Under the pieces are notes generated by a model, which made no database searches, had not been told where the DNA came from, and saw only the letters and a list, made by a program, of their open reading frames with translations. Below, one piece after another: positions 36,497 to 49,000 of a stretch of 64,000 bases of DNA (positions are counted from its first letter, which is position 1; every line of letters starts with the position of its first letter). A program made the translations under genes and the position numbers. Location of the stretch: the NCBI GenBank assembly GCA_026168455.1, contig CM047430.1, positions 74,067,044 to 74,131,043 of the forward strand. The letters run 5' to 3'. The stretch is from Theocolax elegans. Taxonomy: Eukaryota; Arthropoda; Insecta; Hymenoptera; Cerocephalidae.

Positions 36497-36498
<2 letters not shown>
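34844..36498. mobile_element. Long fold-back F, complete copy (F3)
   Basis: Both arms are present. It starts GGGTGGTTCTCTGTGACATC at 34844 and ends with the complement at 36498, with TATATAT on the left and a long (TA)n on the right. The arms are about 740 bp with a spacer around 35600-35750. It lies between a LINE RNase H fragment (34840 and left) and a LINE reverse transcriptase fragment (36576 and right), both on the - strand. Confidence 0.8.

Positions 36499-36574
<76 letters not shown>
36499..36574. repeat. (TA)n microsatellite
   Basis: About 38 uninterrupted TA units directly at the right end of fold-back F3. TA runs also flank the other F copies but are much shorter, so this may be expansion of the TA target sequence. 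Confidence 0.9.
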
Positions 36575-36575
<1 letters not shown>

Positions 36576-36578
<3 letters not shown>

Positions 36579-38490
36579 TTAGGTATTTAGTTTTGTTTAT
36601 GATATATTCAATATGTTTATCCCATTTTAAATTATAATTTATTATCAAACCTTAATATTTAGTACATTCAACTCTCTTTATTCCTTTCTTATTAATTATA
36701 CTAAATGCAAATTGGTTGGTACACTATCTCTGTAGTTGCCAAAAGTTATGTATACAGTTTGATAGTTTGTTGTGCGCTGACCACACTGAAACGTGCTTCA
36801 AGATTTTGTTCATTTTTAATTCAGCAATATTCCATGTTTTTCCTGTGGATATTAGTATAGTATCATCCGCATATGCAATCAATATTCCTCATACTATCAA
36901 TAAGTTCATTAATGTATATTAAAAATAGTAAAGGACCAAGTATTGTTCCTTGGGGCACTCCTGCAGTTAATATTCTTTCCTCACTCTTTGTTTCATTTAT
37001 TCTAACACTTTGCATCCTATTTGCTAAATAGCTTTATGTTAGTTCATGGGAACTCCCTCTAATACCATATTTATTTAGTTTATTCAATAAAATACAGTGG
37101 TCAACAGTATCAAAAGCCTTTGCAAGATCAAGAAAAGTTGCAATTACTGGTGTGCTTCTATATAGTTTATTATAAATAATATTTTTTAAATGGTTCAGAG
37201 CATCTTTATAGTTCCTTTATTCCGTACAAAACCAAACTGATTTTTAGTTATAATATTATTTTTGACAACGTAATCATATGTAATTGGAACGTAATCAAGG
37301 GAATTGGCATATAATTGGTTAGATTATATTTGCTACTAGACTTGAAAATAGGAATTACTTCAGCTTTTTTTAGTGAACTAGGCCAAATTGATTTTTCTAT
37401 GCAAGAATTAAATATATGTTCGAAAGGTAAAATTAAAAATTCAGTTAAGCTTTTAATTACTTTAGTACTATAATACCGCTTTTGCCTCCATTTTTATCTT
37501 TCATATTATTAATTATTTTCTTAATTTCAATAATATTTGTGGGGTTCAAGAAAATAGAGTCCTTGTAATTTTTAATATTAGAAGTTCACAATTCTTTAGG
37601 TGGTTGAATCAGAGCACTTAATTTAGGAGCAATATTGCAAAAAAATTTAACTAAATTTTCAGACATATATTTCATTTGTGTCCTCTACGTACTTTATTAC
37701 TAAATTCATTTAGAATGTAATTAATATTACAACTTGAATTTTTAGTATTTCTACCTAACTATTATCATTGATCAATTTCCATAACTTTGTTGGATTATTT
37801 TTGTTAAATTCAAATATTTTTTCTTCATAACCATATTTAGCTTCCTTAATTGATTTATCAACTATTTTATTATTTTATTATAGTTTCTATACTTAAACAT
37901 TAGTTGTTTATTATGAAGATCCTTTTTCCAGTCTTTATATAATTTCTCTTTTTTCGCTATTGTTTTTATAATACTATTTGTAATCCAAGTTTTTCTTGGT
38001 TTCATTTTACAGTTAATTTTTTAGAGCTATATGTAATACTTGTATTTGTATTTGTGTATTTATATTTTTATCTTAGGTCGCCAATTTTATCTTGCTTATA
38101 ATTATTATTAGTGGGTAGTGATCAGTGAAACTACAAGTAATTTAATATGAGTCGTAATCGATATTTTTTATAAATATATTGTTTATGCAAGTACCTTCAT
38201 TTGGATTATTGTCCGTCGGCATAACCTTATTGTTATGCCTACACAACCTGGTATAAATAAACTTTTTGAAAAATGATAATCACCTGAAACTATATGATAT
38301 TTAATATCCGCGAAACACTTTAGAAATTTAGTTTGATTAACTAAAAATTTAGTTCCCATCATATTATGTGATCTATAAATAGCAGAGATTGCAATATTAT
38401 TTTGAGTGTTTAACGTTAAAGTAATATGTAAAAAATTTAATCTTCCATAAATTAGTATTTCAGTATGTTCTTGCAAAGTATTACTTACAT
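36576..38490 (-). pseudogene. CR1/Jockey-type LINE ORF2 fragment: endonuclease to reverse transcriptase
   Basis: On the - strand from 38476: the end of the endonuclease domain (AIYRSHNM, SGDYHF, NEGTCINNIFI, FTDHYPLI), the linker (TWITNSIIK, KLWKLINDN), then reverse transcriptase motifs [13 protein letters not shown] (about 37110), GVPQGTILGPLLFLIYINEL (about 36940) and AYADDTILIS (about 36865), then KWDKHIEYI (about 36620). Frameshifts and a stop (after SSHELT, about 37035) inactivate it. Its endonuclease resembles that of the LINE at 24188-28670, so they are probably the same family. Confidence 0.75.
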
Positions 38491-38492
38491 AT

Positions 38493-39539
38493 GGACTATT
38501 TCAAGTGGTATGATGAAAATTTTAAATAGCACCAAATTTTGAGAGCAAACTGGAAATATCTTCAAGAAAATAGAAAAAAATTTTTAGGTTTTAAGAATAA
38601 TTTGACTGAGAGTTATTTCACCATAAAAAATGGAAATTATTCAATTTTTAAAAAAAATTACTATTTTCAAAGCCATTTATCTCAAATTGTATTGATTTTT
38701 TTGAAAAAACATTACATACAACTGTTGTTCAAAATAATCTTTAGAACTTATCTATCAGGGTTGCAATTCTTAATTTTAAAATGTCGAAGAGATAGGACAC
38801 TCGGAAATATTGATTATCAAAAAAGGCGACCACGCCACAATTGATTTTGATCTAGCACCGCTCAAAAGATCACATTTTTCGAGAGCTTTCGAATGGCTTG
38901 TGTTAGATTATTGGCCAAGACCGCTGGTGTAAGTTATGCCTTAATTTTATCGCTTATAACTCGGAAACAAATACAGGTAGGCACTTAAACCAAAAACCAG
39001 AAGAAACTTGAGTTCAAGTAGACGTGGTTTGAAAAAAAAGAAGTTTTAATTGCTCAATTTGAAGTGAAGTTATGAAGAAAATAAGAAATTAAAGATTGTT
39101 AGGCCAAAAGAAACAATAAATTTTTCATATTAAATTTTGATTAAAGTTTCTTCAATTTCTTATTTTCTTCATAACTTAAATTCACTCCAAATTGAGCAAT
39201 TTAAACTTCTTTTTTTTTAAACCATATCTACTTGAACTCAAGTTTCTTCTGGCTTTTACAAGTAATTTTTATTGAAAATATTGTTAGATGTCGAATAACT
39301 TTTGTAAAAGTGACCATTGGTAAGGAATAACTTGGCTTTCTTCATATTTTTACATTACAAAAGACATACCAAAGTTAGGATAAGATCCGTTTCCCGGAGG
39401 TCAAGTACCCCCCTTTGTCAGTCAAATTATTCTCAAAACCTCAAATTTTTTTTCTATTATCTGGAAGATATTTCCAGCCAGTTCTCAAAATTTGGTGCGA
39501 TTTAAAATTTTCATCATAGCACGTGACGTGAAATAGCCC
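38493..39539. mobile_element. Fold-back element, GGGCTATTTCACG family, with internal insertions
   Basis: Left end GGACTATTTCAAGTGG and right end CACGTGACGTGAAATAGCCC. The outer arms include AAAATTTTAAATAGCACC at about 38516 and its inverse at about 39490-39515. The middle carries an inserted inverted repeat (about 38965-39265, words GAAACTTGAGTTCAAGTAGA and AGCAATTTAAACTTC) and a copy of a dispersed repeat (39325-39415). The sister copy at 17751-18419 lacks these insertions. Confidence 0.65.
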
Positions 39540-40494
39540 ATCCATATATTACTACGCCGTCCGCTTTTTTAATGTTACAATTATTGTAACGAATATTATA
39601 TCCATTTAATTTAAATAATTCAGGACATGGCAAATTCCACGTTTCTGTACACGCAATAAGATCGGTTTAATACATAAACTTTCAATAAAAGATCCTTTGT
39701 AAAATTATTATTTAAAAACTTCTGATATTTATACGCAAAGATATAGATTGTTATTCGTTTCAATATTAGCATTAAACTCTTGGACGTTATTAAATTTTAT
39801 TTTATTATATTGAAAGATGCGTCTGCGACTGTTGAGATGTACTGCTTCCCATTCTTCTTTTAGTTGATAACTTGATATAGGGAGAGAGATTTTATTAGCA
39901 CAGATTTGATTGTTTTAATCGATTAATTAATTTTTTTTATTTGATTTAATTATTTTATAAAAAATATAGGCACATTTATAAAACTGTGCGACGTATTTAT
40001 CAAAACGCTCAACGTATATAAGTAACTTATTACCAGAAGAGTGTCACATCTCCGGAAAACGGATCTTTACCAAACTCTAGGATATGTTTATTTACAATAA
40101 AAATATAAATAAAGCTAGAATTTTAGACTGCAACGCTCTTTTTTACGATAGTTACAAGCAAAGAACAAAAAGTCTTATCGAAAATACCCTTGACTTTGAT
40201 TTCAATTCTAAGTAACTTTATTGGCATCGTATATCTATAGTACATATTGCCAGTTGCCACACTACCTAATACGACTATGCGCGCCATCTAACCGAGCGAT
40301 AAGTGAAAACTGTCGTTACTAAGTACTCGTTCGTTAATCGTTATAGATATTTCTATTATACCGATAAAATTATAACATGAAAATATAGTGCATGTGTGTT
40401 ACACACAGTGTGTATATGTTATACTGTACGAGCGTATCGAAAAAATAAATTTTTTTATAAAAATAAGTGATCGTAAATACAGTCATTTTTTGAA
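39540..40494. other. Intergenic, upstream of mRpL27
   Basis: The left part (39560-39900) reads as a degraded LINE endonuclease region in reverse. The repeat word GGAAAACGGATCTTTACCAA lies at about 40052. The segment 40200-40494 should contain the mRpL27 promoter and leader; I see no clear TATA box. The leader has the AT-rich context TTTTTTGAAATGG before the start codon. Confidence 0.4.
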
Positions 40495-41167
40495 ATGGCA
40501 ACATTATCAAATCTGACTATAAACTCTTCCAAATATATTACGCAATCGTTAGTTAAATTAAATACAGGTTAGTAAGAAACAAATTTTTAGTTATTTAATT
40601 TTGAGGTTACATACTGTTTTTTTAATTAAAAGGTAGTAGTATAATTAATTTTCTCTTATTACATTTGTAAATTGCGATCCCACCGTTTGGTTTCTAGTAA
40701 CCTGTCGGTTTGCATCAAAGAAAACTGCATCATCCGGAGGTTTAAAGAATGCTGGAAAACCTAAACCAAAACACAGAGGTTGGAAGAAACAAGACGGAGC
40801 TTGGGCTGAATCTGGGAATATTTTGGCAACTCAAAATACAACGCGTTTCCATCCTGGACTTAATGTAAGTTACTCCAATTCATTTAATTTTATTTCAATT
40901 TGATGACTACAGATACGTTTATCTTGATCTACCATACATTATAAACATTTAATTATTTTACAGGTTGGATTTGGTAGAAATGGAACATTGTTCGCCGTCT
41001 ATCCAGGTAGAGTTGTGGTGACAGCTGAAAAAATTTCTCCCAATTGGAAAAATTTGTGGATTCAAAGATGTTATGGTGAACGCAAAGGACAAGTTATATA
41101 CAAAAAACATTTTAATGTTATTACTGAACCTGAACACAAACGTTTTAAACTAATTGATAAAATATAA
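40495..41167 (+). CDS. mRpL27: Mitochondrial ribosomal protein L27 (bL27m), 3 exons
   Basis: Exons 40495-40567, 40698-40864 and 40964-41167 join in phase, with GT-AG introns of 130 and 99 bp, to give 147 residues. Its homology to the bL27 family is clear from FASKKT, GGLKNAGKPKPKHRGWKK, AGNI-type (SGNILATQ), RFHPGLNVGFGRNGTLFAV and GRVVVTAEKI in the family order. The N-terminus (MATLSNLTINSSKYITQSL) is basic and hydroxylated, as expected of a mitochondrial targeting peptide, and the mature protein would start near FASKK. bL27 sits at the peptidyl-transferase centre of the large mitoribosomal subunit. The stop TAA is at 41165-41167 with AATAAA at 41214-41219. It is convergent with Tsen34, whose coding region begins 72 bp beyond. 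Confidence 0.95.
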
Positions 41168-41213
41168 AAATATTTATTTTTATACTATGAAATTTGTTTA
41201 TATTTATTATGTT

Positions 41214-41219
41214 AATAAA
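41214..41219 (+). terminator. Polyadenylation signal AATAAA of mRpL27
   Basis: Canonical AATAAA 47 bases after the stop codon. It lies inside the 72-bp gap to the Tsen34 stop, so the 3' ends of the two transcripts very likely overlap. Confidence 0.6.
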
Positions 41220-41239
41220 AAAAATTTAGTCTATTAAAT

Positions 41240-42217
41240 CTATTGTAGAACTCCCATAGATGAATCTGCCCATCTCGAAGAAAAATATTCTACATTTTCA
41301 CCATCTTTGGTTAATGTTGCGTAAACTGTTGTTTTTCTAACGTGACTACCTATGCGACATTCAGCAACTAATTCTGGTATCGACATTTCATCGTCTCTAC
41401 TTTTACAATGAATCAGAAATTGAGAATGAAATATTATTGGATCACCTAAAATAATATTAATACTTACATAAGTTGACAGTATAACATTTTATATCAATAA
41501 TAGTTACCTGGATATACTAAAAAATCACAGCCAAACTTTTGTCCACTTGTAATATAATATCCCTGTTCCCAGATGTCTTTAAATACTTTATATTTTAAGG
41601 ATTCTTCGTCATTAGAAGGGTAATTCCAATTCTCAACTTTGACGGCACCAATTTGCCATGGGAATGCTGCAAAAATGTTAAACCTTAATTTAATAATTGG
41701 GAATAGGGAAGATTATATTTGTATGCACTCCTGTATTACTCCTATACAATTAATTACCAGTATGAGTTTGTATTAACGCATCAGTCTTTTCTAGTTTTGG
41801 TTGTTTTGCCAATTCCATTTCCATTAAAGCTTCTCTATCAATTTCTATACCATCCATATCTTTCTTAGTTTCCTCATCTAGAGATTTTTTAAGTTTCTTT
41901 TTTCTTGTTTGTAATCCTAAAAGCTTTCTCTTTTTTCCTTCAACAATTTGATCCATCACAGAAAGAACCTAAATATAAAATATATACATAAATATATTTA
42001 TAAGTATATATTTGTAAATTTATTTATAACTTTATATGTAAAATATTTTCAAGTATTGCAATATTTCTTTTCTGTTTTAAAATATTACTTATACAATTTT
42101 GATTTGTGGTTTAACTAGTTATAATCTATGTTTTATTATGCTCTTTATTACATTTGATATTTGATAAATTTTGTAAGACTTTAGTCTGTTGAATTAATTA
42201 ATTTGGTTAACTGAATG

Positions 42218-42252
<35 letters not shown>

Positions 42253-42718
42253 TATAAGAAAGTATATAAACATTATTGACACAGCAAATGCTTACTTGTA
42301 ATTTCCTTTGATCGACTAAGTGCTCTTGCTGTTCTACATACAATTTATTCCTATACTCTTCAAATTTGTTCTTTAAGGATTCTGTAGGGGTTTCCTTCAA
42401 TACAGGCTTTTGAATTAAACGTGCTATACCCTTATCTATCAAAAGTTTGGCTTCCTCGTGGCGCAACAACATGGGCAGACCAGCGACAATGTTTTGCCTT
42501 GGTTTTTTAGCTAGACAACCAATGCATTCGCCTAAAATTCTGTGCTCTTGCCTCAATTGTAACCAATCTGTCGACAAATGAGACATATTAAATATAAAAA
42601 GAAAGACGCATTTTACGCATTCCAGATAAACATAAGAATATTAAAAATACGTACCATCAGCAGTCCAAATGAACGCCTCTGATCCTGACAATGTTAATTC
42701 AATTTTAGCATCTTCCAT
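41240..42718 (-). CDS. Tsen34: tRNA-splicing endonuclease subunit Sen34, 5 exons
   Basis: Exons in transcript order: 42718-42655, 42567-42296, 41968-41758, 41666-41508 and 41445-41240. All introns are GT-AG, phases agree, and the CDS is 912 nt (303 residues; the family is around 300). The N-terminal part has FIWTADDWLQLRQEHRILG and GLPMLLRHEEAKLL, typical of Sen34. A charged linker (KKRKLLGLQTRKKKLKK) follows. The C-terminal nuclease domain has Tyr234 (FLVYPG), His242 (IIFHSQF) and Lys273 (VRKTTVYAT), with the Tyr-His spacing of 8 and His-Lys of 31 seen in the family. Sen34 cuts the 3' splice site of intron-containing pre-tRNA in the TSEN complex. The start is the first ATG in an exon closed by a good donor. 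Confidence 0.95.
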
Positions 42719-45601
42719 TACACTGGTGTATAAAATATAATCTTTCAACGTAAGTGCAACCTAAAATTAATTTTGAAAAACGAAAGGTCAAAATCGTTCA
42801 ACCAACAATTATTTACCAACTTGAGATTAGGATTATTAAAAAAAGTGTTGCGGTTAAAAAAGAAAATACGAAAGTGTTAATACAAATAAACATATATTTT
42901 TCGTAAAAATCTCTGTCCTTAATTTTCTTTTAAATATATACAAGTATATAAATAAGTTAGATGTTTATAAACTTTACGAAATAAAAAAAATACACAGTTA
43001 GAGAGTATGAAAATCTAACCTAAGAAGCTTATACGTCAAATCGCGATTCGCCGATTCGCGCGAAAGAGAGAGAGAGAAACCACTGTCAGATGTCGCAGTG
43101 TCGGTTCCTACCGTATATACAGTAGCAGTACAGTAGAAATATTGTATTTTTTCTATCTCTCTCGATTGCACACGCGACTGTAAAAATGAGCCCCTTTCTC
43201 TCTCACGCTGCACGCATACAAATATCTCATATCTGCGCAGGCCGCTGGCCGCAGGTGAAACTATTGTAAGTTACACACGTCGCTATGGGATGAAATAAAA
43301 GCATAACATTAGAATCGTCAATCGACGCTAGTGCATAACTAGACATTTTTTTTACTTTTTTTTCTTCTTAATACATCCTCTTTATTTTTGTTTTTATAAA
43401 CATTTTTTTTTGTTTTTTGTTTTAACGTTAATTTCTATAATCAAAGTGGTTTCTTTCATATATTCTCGTAATATAGATATAAGTTAAAAATGTTGGTGTC
43501 GTTGCAATAATATACTTTGTGAGTAAGTGTTTTTACCTTTTGTCTTTAGTATTGTTGCCACCGGGTATATTATAATTAATATATTGTACAGGTAAACGGA
43601 AACACGTGTGCACCGTTTGTTTTTACTTATATGCAATTTGTAAGATTTTTAATCGTTGAACGTTTGAGTGATATCGTTTTAGTTTATATATCGTGGAAAC
43701 GAAACGTGCAATTTAGGAATTTTGTTAAAAATGTTTGTTTATACGCGTTAATTAAATACAGTTTCGAAAAAAAGTACTATTTATTCAAAAGAAAAGGCTT
43801 TTTTTATTCAAAAGTACGTCGATAAAACTATATATATACATGTATATATACATGTATATCAACGATATATTTACGTTGCACGGGAAAAAGACGCTAAGTG
43901 CGATACATCTATACAGGAAATGTAAATCGATATATATATATACAGACGCACGTACAAGTGCTGTAATACTTTTCTTAAGTAAAATTAGAAGTCTATTTTA
44001 CTTGTAGAAATTTATTTATTTTTTTGCAAAATACAGCTGATTAATATATATTTACACGAGTGGTTTAAATTATTAATTGTATAGTTGTCGCGTATATATA
44101 ATTTTGAATCCTATGTAAATTAGGCCAATAGTATTTTAAACGGTCGGGATGAAATGTTCTTTTTTTATAGTATTATTTAACAAAACGAACAAATATCTAA
44201 ATATTAACATTATTTTTTCAAATTCTCCGTCCATACAGATTCGGTTGTAATTTTGTTATATATATAGTCTTATATCGTAGTTGGAGTAATTTCGAGGATG
44301 TACAATTAAGAGCGATTCTATTACGTTTTTTTTACCATTGCACCCGAAATGTTATTGACTTGAAACGGGGAAGTAACATATATTGTATTTTCAATCACGG
44401 GACTCGGGAGTCGGGACTCACGTTTTAGACCCCGCATTCGCGCTATATACACATTACACCAGTAACCATCACACACAGCATGTATATATACAAAGAGGAA
44501 AACATTAAATAAACTCATCTTTTTCATTCGATTATTTGTGGGTAAAAAAATGTTTTATACATGCGGAGTCTAATAGTGAGTGAATTTATCATTTATTTTA
44601 CGCTCAGTTTTCGGTTATTCTATTATTAAACGATGGCGTACTCAACTTTTACCTTTCCTATATATACATACCTTATTCACGTTAAATATCACATAGAAAT
44701 CGACCTAATTATAAAAGACAGCACAAGTACATTATAACACGGAATAATTTCTCAAATTGTTTTTAAGATATATCGGTCTCGGAAAAGCTAATAACTATTT
44801 ATTCCCATAAAATTTAATTATATGTAAACGAACAGAATTTTATCCCATTTTTATTTATTTATGTCATTTTTAATAAGAGTATCGCAGGATCTCTTATACC
44901 CAGCACTCAAAATAATATATGTTTAATCTCAGCGGAATTGTACTTAAATATGCCTCAAGAGGAAAATTACTGAGAGGAATATCAAGATGAAAAATAAGAA
45001 TGGAAAGTTGATCTTTTTCAGTTTTACTATCTCATTTTTCACAAAAAAAAATTCCGCTCGAATACAGAACGAATATCACGTTGGACCACCCGGATTCTTT
45101 TTTTTTGAGGCATATATGTAACAAGAATTCCGATTAGATCAAAAATATAATATTTTTAGTAAAATTATAGGAAACTACACATCTCAACCAAAAAATTATA
45201 TTTAAAATATTGAATTAAAAATCCGAAAAAAATTCTTACGCGTAGTTTAAAACAAAAGGGAAGGCACGAAGGTTGAATTTTTTTAAAATTATTATTTTTG
45301 TAATTATTTTCTTTAACACTGGAAATGTCAGGTCACCTTTTTTACGTATATACGTATGAATTTTGTTCAGATGTTTAATTCAATAATTTAGATATAATAT
45401 TTGTTCGGTTGTAAGATCTCTAGGTCCTTGTAATTTAGGCCCGACATCTCCTTAAAAACGATGAAATTATTATATTTATTAAATAAAATACGATATATAA
45501 TCTACGAAAAGAAAAGTAAAATATAAAAATTCAAAATTATTTCTACAGGTGTGTAACGTTTTGTTTCGTAATAATCGCTCAAAATGTGATACTGATCTCG
45601 G
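42719..45601. other. Intergenic between divergent Tsen34 and Cep290
   Basis: Holds the Tsen34 promoter region; a (GA)n at 43063-43077 and higher GC at 43020-43260 mark the likely start area. Simple TATA repeats occur at 43826-43860 and 43930-43945. At 45175-45455 the sequence resembles the piggyBac-type family (GGCCCGACATCTCC before TTAA at the right edge, about 45440-45457). No additional gene is supported. Confidence 0.45.
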
Positions 45602-45602
45602 T

Positions 45603-46011
45603 CATGATAACTATAAAAATCCATGGATGCAGATCTTTCGAGGCTCTCATCTGCACGAACGATCAATTTTATCGCCACAACTGTAAGTAACACGATAAAT
45701 GCGTTTAATCATTTCACAATTTTTTTTCTTCTTCCCATTCGTTAATTCCTAATTTTCTTTTTTTTCTTACTATTTTGCAGCGAATTTCCGATCATTGACT
45801 CGAAATTTCGCAACGACTCTCACTCTCGCACGCGAGTGAAATGTAACCTGTAATATATATAATGTCTTGTACACGATCATTTCAAGTTTTACAGAACGTT
45901 TATCGATAAAGATCTACCTTTTATTGAAGAATATTAACGTTCTCCCAAAAGGCGTTTAGAGATCGTTTAACAGTTGTTTAACAAAGCTGTAAAAAAAAAA
46001 AACAATAAAAT
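45603..46011 (+). promoter_or_regulatory. Probable Cep290 5' leader with a 98-bp intron and an upstream ORF
   Basis: A strong donor (CACAACT/GTAAGT, after 45682) pairs with a strong pyrimidine-rich acceptor (TATTTTGCAG/CG, before 45781). Splicing gives a leader that runs to the Cep290 ATG at 46012. An upstream ATG at about 45623 opens a short frame that terminates just after the splice junction, so it cannot be the Cep290 N-terminus. An in-frame TAA at 46006-46008 rules out an N-terminal extension from this leader. Confidence 0.4.
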
Positions 46012-49000
46012 ATGGATAGCCCGGTGAGGAAAAGTAGAGAGTCGAGGAAGGGACGATTTAATCCCGTGTTAAACGTGAGTATGTTTATAAAAAAAAGCTA
46101 TATCTATACACAACAGCTACAAATTTTAACCTATATATATATATATACGTGTTTCATTCGCCTGACCCACCAGAATGTCGAGCATGTAAATACGCAATTG
46201 AAGGGTAAATTAAAAATATTGACTACCGAAATGAAAGATGCAGCGGAGAAAATGAACACCGTGACAACGGAAATGAATATGATAAGAAGTGAAAATATAC
46301 TGTACAAAGGTATCTCGAATATCGTATTTATTTGAATACTATATACAATTTTTTATGTATTCTTATACATATATTTCTTTTTCTCGCGTGTATTTCAATA
46401 TATATTTTTAATTATGGTCGTTAGATTATTTTTTGAAGAAAAATTTTTGTTAATTTAATTTTTTCCCGGAATGTAAATACTATTGTTGTTAAGTACTCCC
46501 CTAAATAAATTAATTAAATTTTATAATTAATACTAAATATTATCATATATTTTTTATACATCTTTATGATTAACTAATTTTTAATTAATTTTCATCGAAA
46601 ATTTGTAATTTATTTATAATTTTTTTCGGGATTCGGTTAAAAATTTCTACATGAATATTAATAAAAATATATTAATAACACTTCAATGATTTTGTTTTGC
46701 TAATAAAATGATATTCATTATTATTTTACAAGTTTTAATTACTTTTTTTTACGATCGTAACAAAAACATAAATTAAGTTTTTACGTATGAAGTAGTATTT
46801 TTTATGTACAAACTCTAATGAATCGATAAATTATAATTTTCCTAACTTAATGTACCTAACTTAAAAATAATTCATTAGTTAAAAACCTTGACGGTTTTAG
46901 CAAAATTTTAGGTAAAAATAAGTCGATATTACCAAAATACTTACCTAAAAATTCGTCGAGATTTTCAGGAGGATTGTGTATACACATAGACTGTTGGTGT
47001 GCGAAACAAGTAAATTTTTGTAAATTTTGTTTCTAGAGTGCACTAATGTTTTTATCCTTACAATCATCCTTCATTACCAAACGGTATATAATTATTTTTT
47101 AATAGAAAATATTTCTTACAAGGGGAGTACTTGACCTCCGGGAAACGGATCTCATCCTAACTTTGGTATGTCTTTTGTAATATAAAAATATGAAGAAAGC
47201 CAAGTTGTTGTAAAATTGTAATAATTTTATTAAAGGATTATTCTCCGTGTAGTAAAATTTCTCCATTGGAATGTCGAATGGTTTTGCGTTTAATAAATAA
47301 TGTGGGTTCCTCATTTTCCCGGTTCAAATCAAGTGGGAGGTTTGTCTTATCATTGAAAATTCGAAATGTTCTTTTACGATATTTTCTTCCACTATGTAGA
47401 ACTTATATTGAAACGTATCACGAACAGATATCGAATGAAAACTACTGTATGTTTCGGAGAGATCCGAGTAAAATTCTTATTCGAAGTAAAATTGAAAGTA
47501 TCACGTGCGTAATGTTGCTTTAAGAACGACTGGCCAAACTCGAGGAAGAAAACGCTCTTCTTATTTCTCAAATTGAAGAAATGGTTAACGAACGAGCTGA
47601 ACGCGATGCGATCATCGAGGAATTCGGGACAGCGGTCGAGGTTCGAATAATCAAATGGAAGGTATATCCTATAAGCAACCTCCGATTTATCAATCTTATC
47701 GCATAAACCAAATAATAACAATAATAATGAACGATGTTCTTTTGTTAGGAAATACTAGACGAAAAAGATCGGACGATTGGGAAATTAAAAGAGAATTTAA
47801 TGTACGCAGCGAACGATCGGCTTGCAAATCCTTCGTTGGACGATACTGATCACACGGAGATCGAGCGATTGATCCAAGACATCGACCGTCGTGACGAGAT
47901 AATAACCGAATTGCAAACTAAACTCGCCGAAGCGGTCGTCGAAATAAACGAGAGTAGTTTGCTCATCGAAAAGTTCAAATCTGATAGCAAAACGTAAGTA
48001 CAAATGACTTTTCACCGAGAGAGAGAGAGAGAGAGAGAATACCGATTTATTTAATTGCGGCACTCCAATATAATGTTTCAAAGATCTATACGGCATCGCA
48101 TTTTTAGGAAGGAGTCGACGAAGGGTAACAGCAAGGATAACCGAGAAACGAACAAGAAAATGCAAGACGTCGTTAAAAAAATGTCAACCCTCGAAAACTT
48201 GTTGGAACGTGCGGAGAGGGATGCGAAAGTCAAAAGCGAACAGGTATAATTACGGATACGCATTCAAAAATATTATACTTTTTATGTATTTTATATTTTA
48301 TATTTTTTATTTTATTTTTTATATATTTTATATATTTATTTTTATTTTTTAAACCATTTATTTATTTTGGTCCAGTTGTGCGAGGCACTCGCGATGTTAA
48401 ATAAATACGAAGATGAAAACGCGAGTTTGACGGAAGCGTTCGAGGAGATCAAAGATTTGAAGGATCAAATGGAAAAGAAGAATAAACACGTAGAAGACCT
48501 CGTTGACGTGATCAACCGACTTGAAATCGAAAATTCAAATTTCGAAGATGCGATAGTTGTGTATCGGTGAGTTTGTCAATCAATATTCATAAGATTTATG
48601 ATATTCATATATTTATTCATATATTCATATATTTAGTTGTTTTATCAATATTCATAAGATTTATATTTTTCTCAAAAAATTCATAGTTAAAAAAATTCAG
48701 TTTAAAAGTAAGAACCAAAATCTTTCAAATCCCGGGAATATTTAGTTCAAAAATATTAAAAATTGCGTTTCTTACGCGAAAAAGAACTATTTTTTTATAA
48801 ATTAAACAAAAATTCTTTTGAGTAAAAAATCGAGAAATACTATTTTGTTTAGAAGATACCATTCTTTTTTTTGTTTTTTTTCCCTGTAGTGCATAGATTT
48901 CGAGATAATCAAACTTGATAAGAGAGTAAAGTTTATTCCAAAAAATGTCATAATAATGGATTGGTTAAAGAATAATAATGAATGTTCAGGACTGAAAAAA

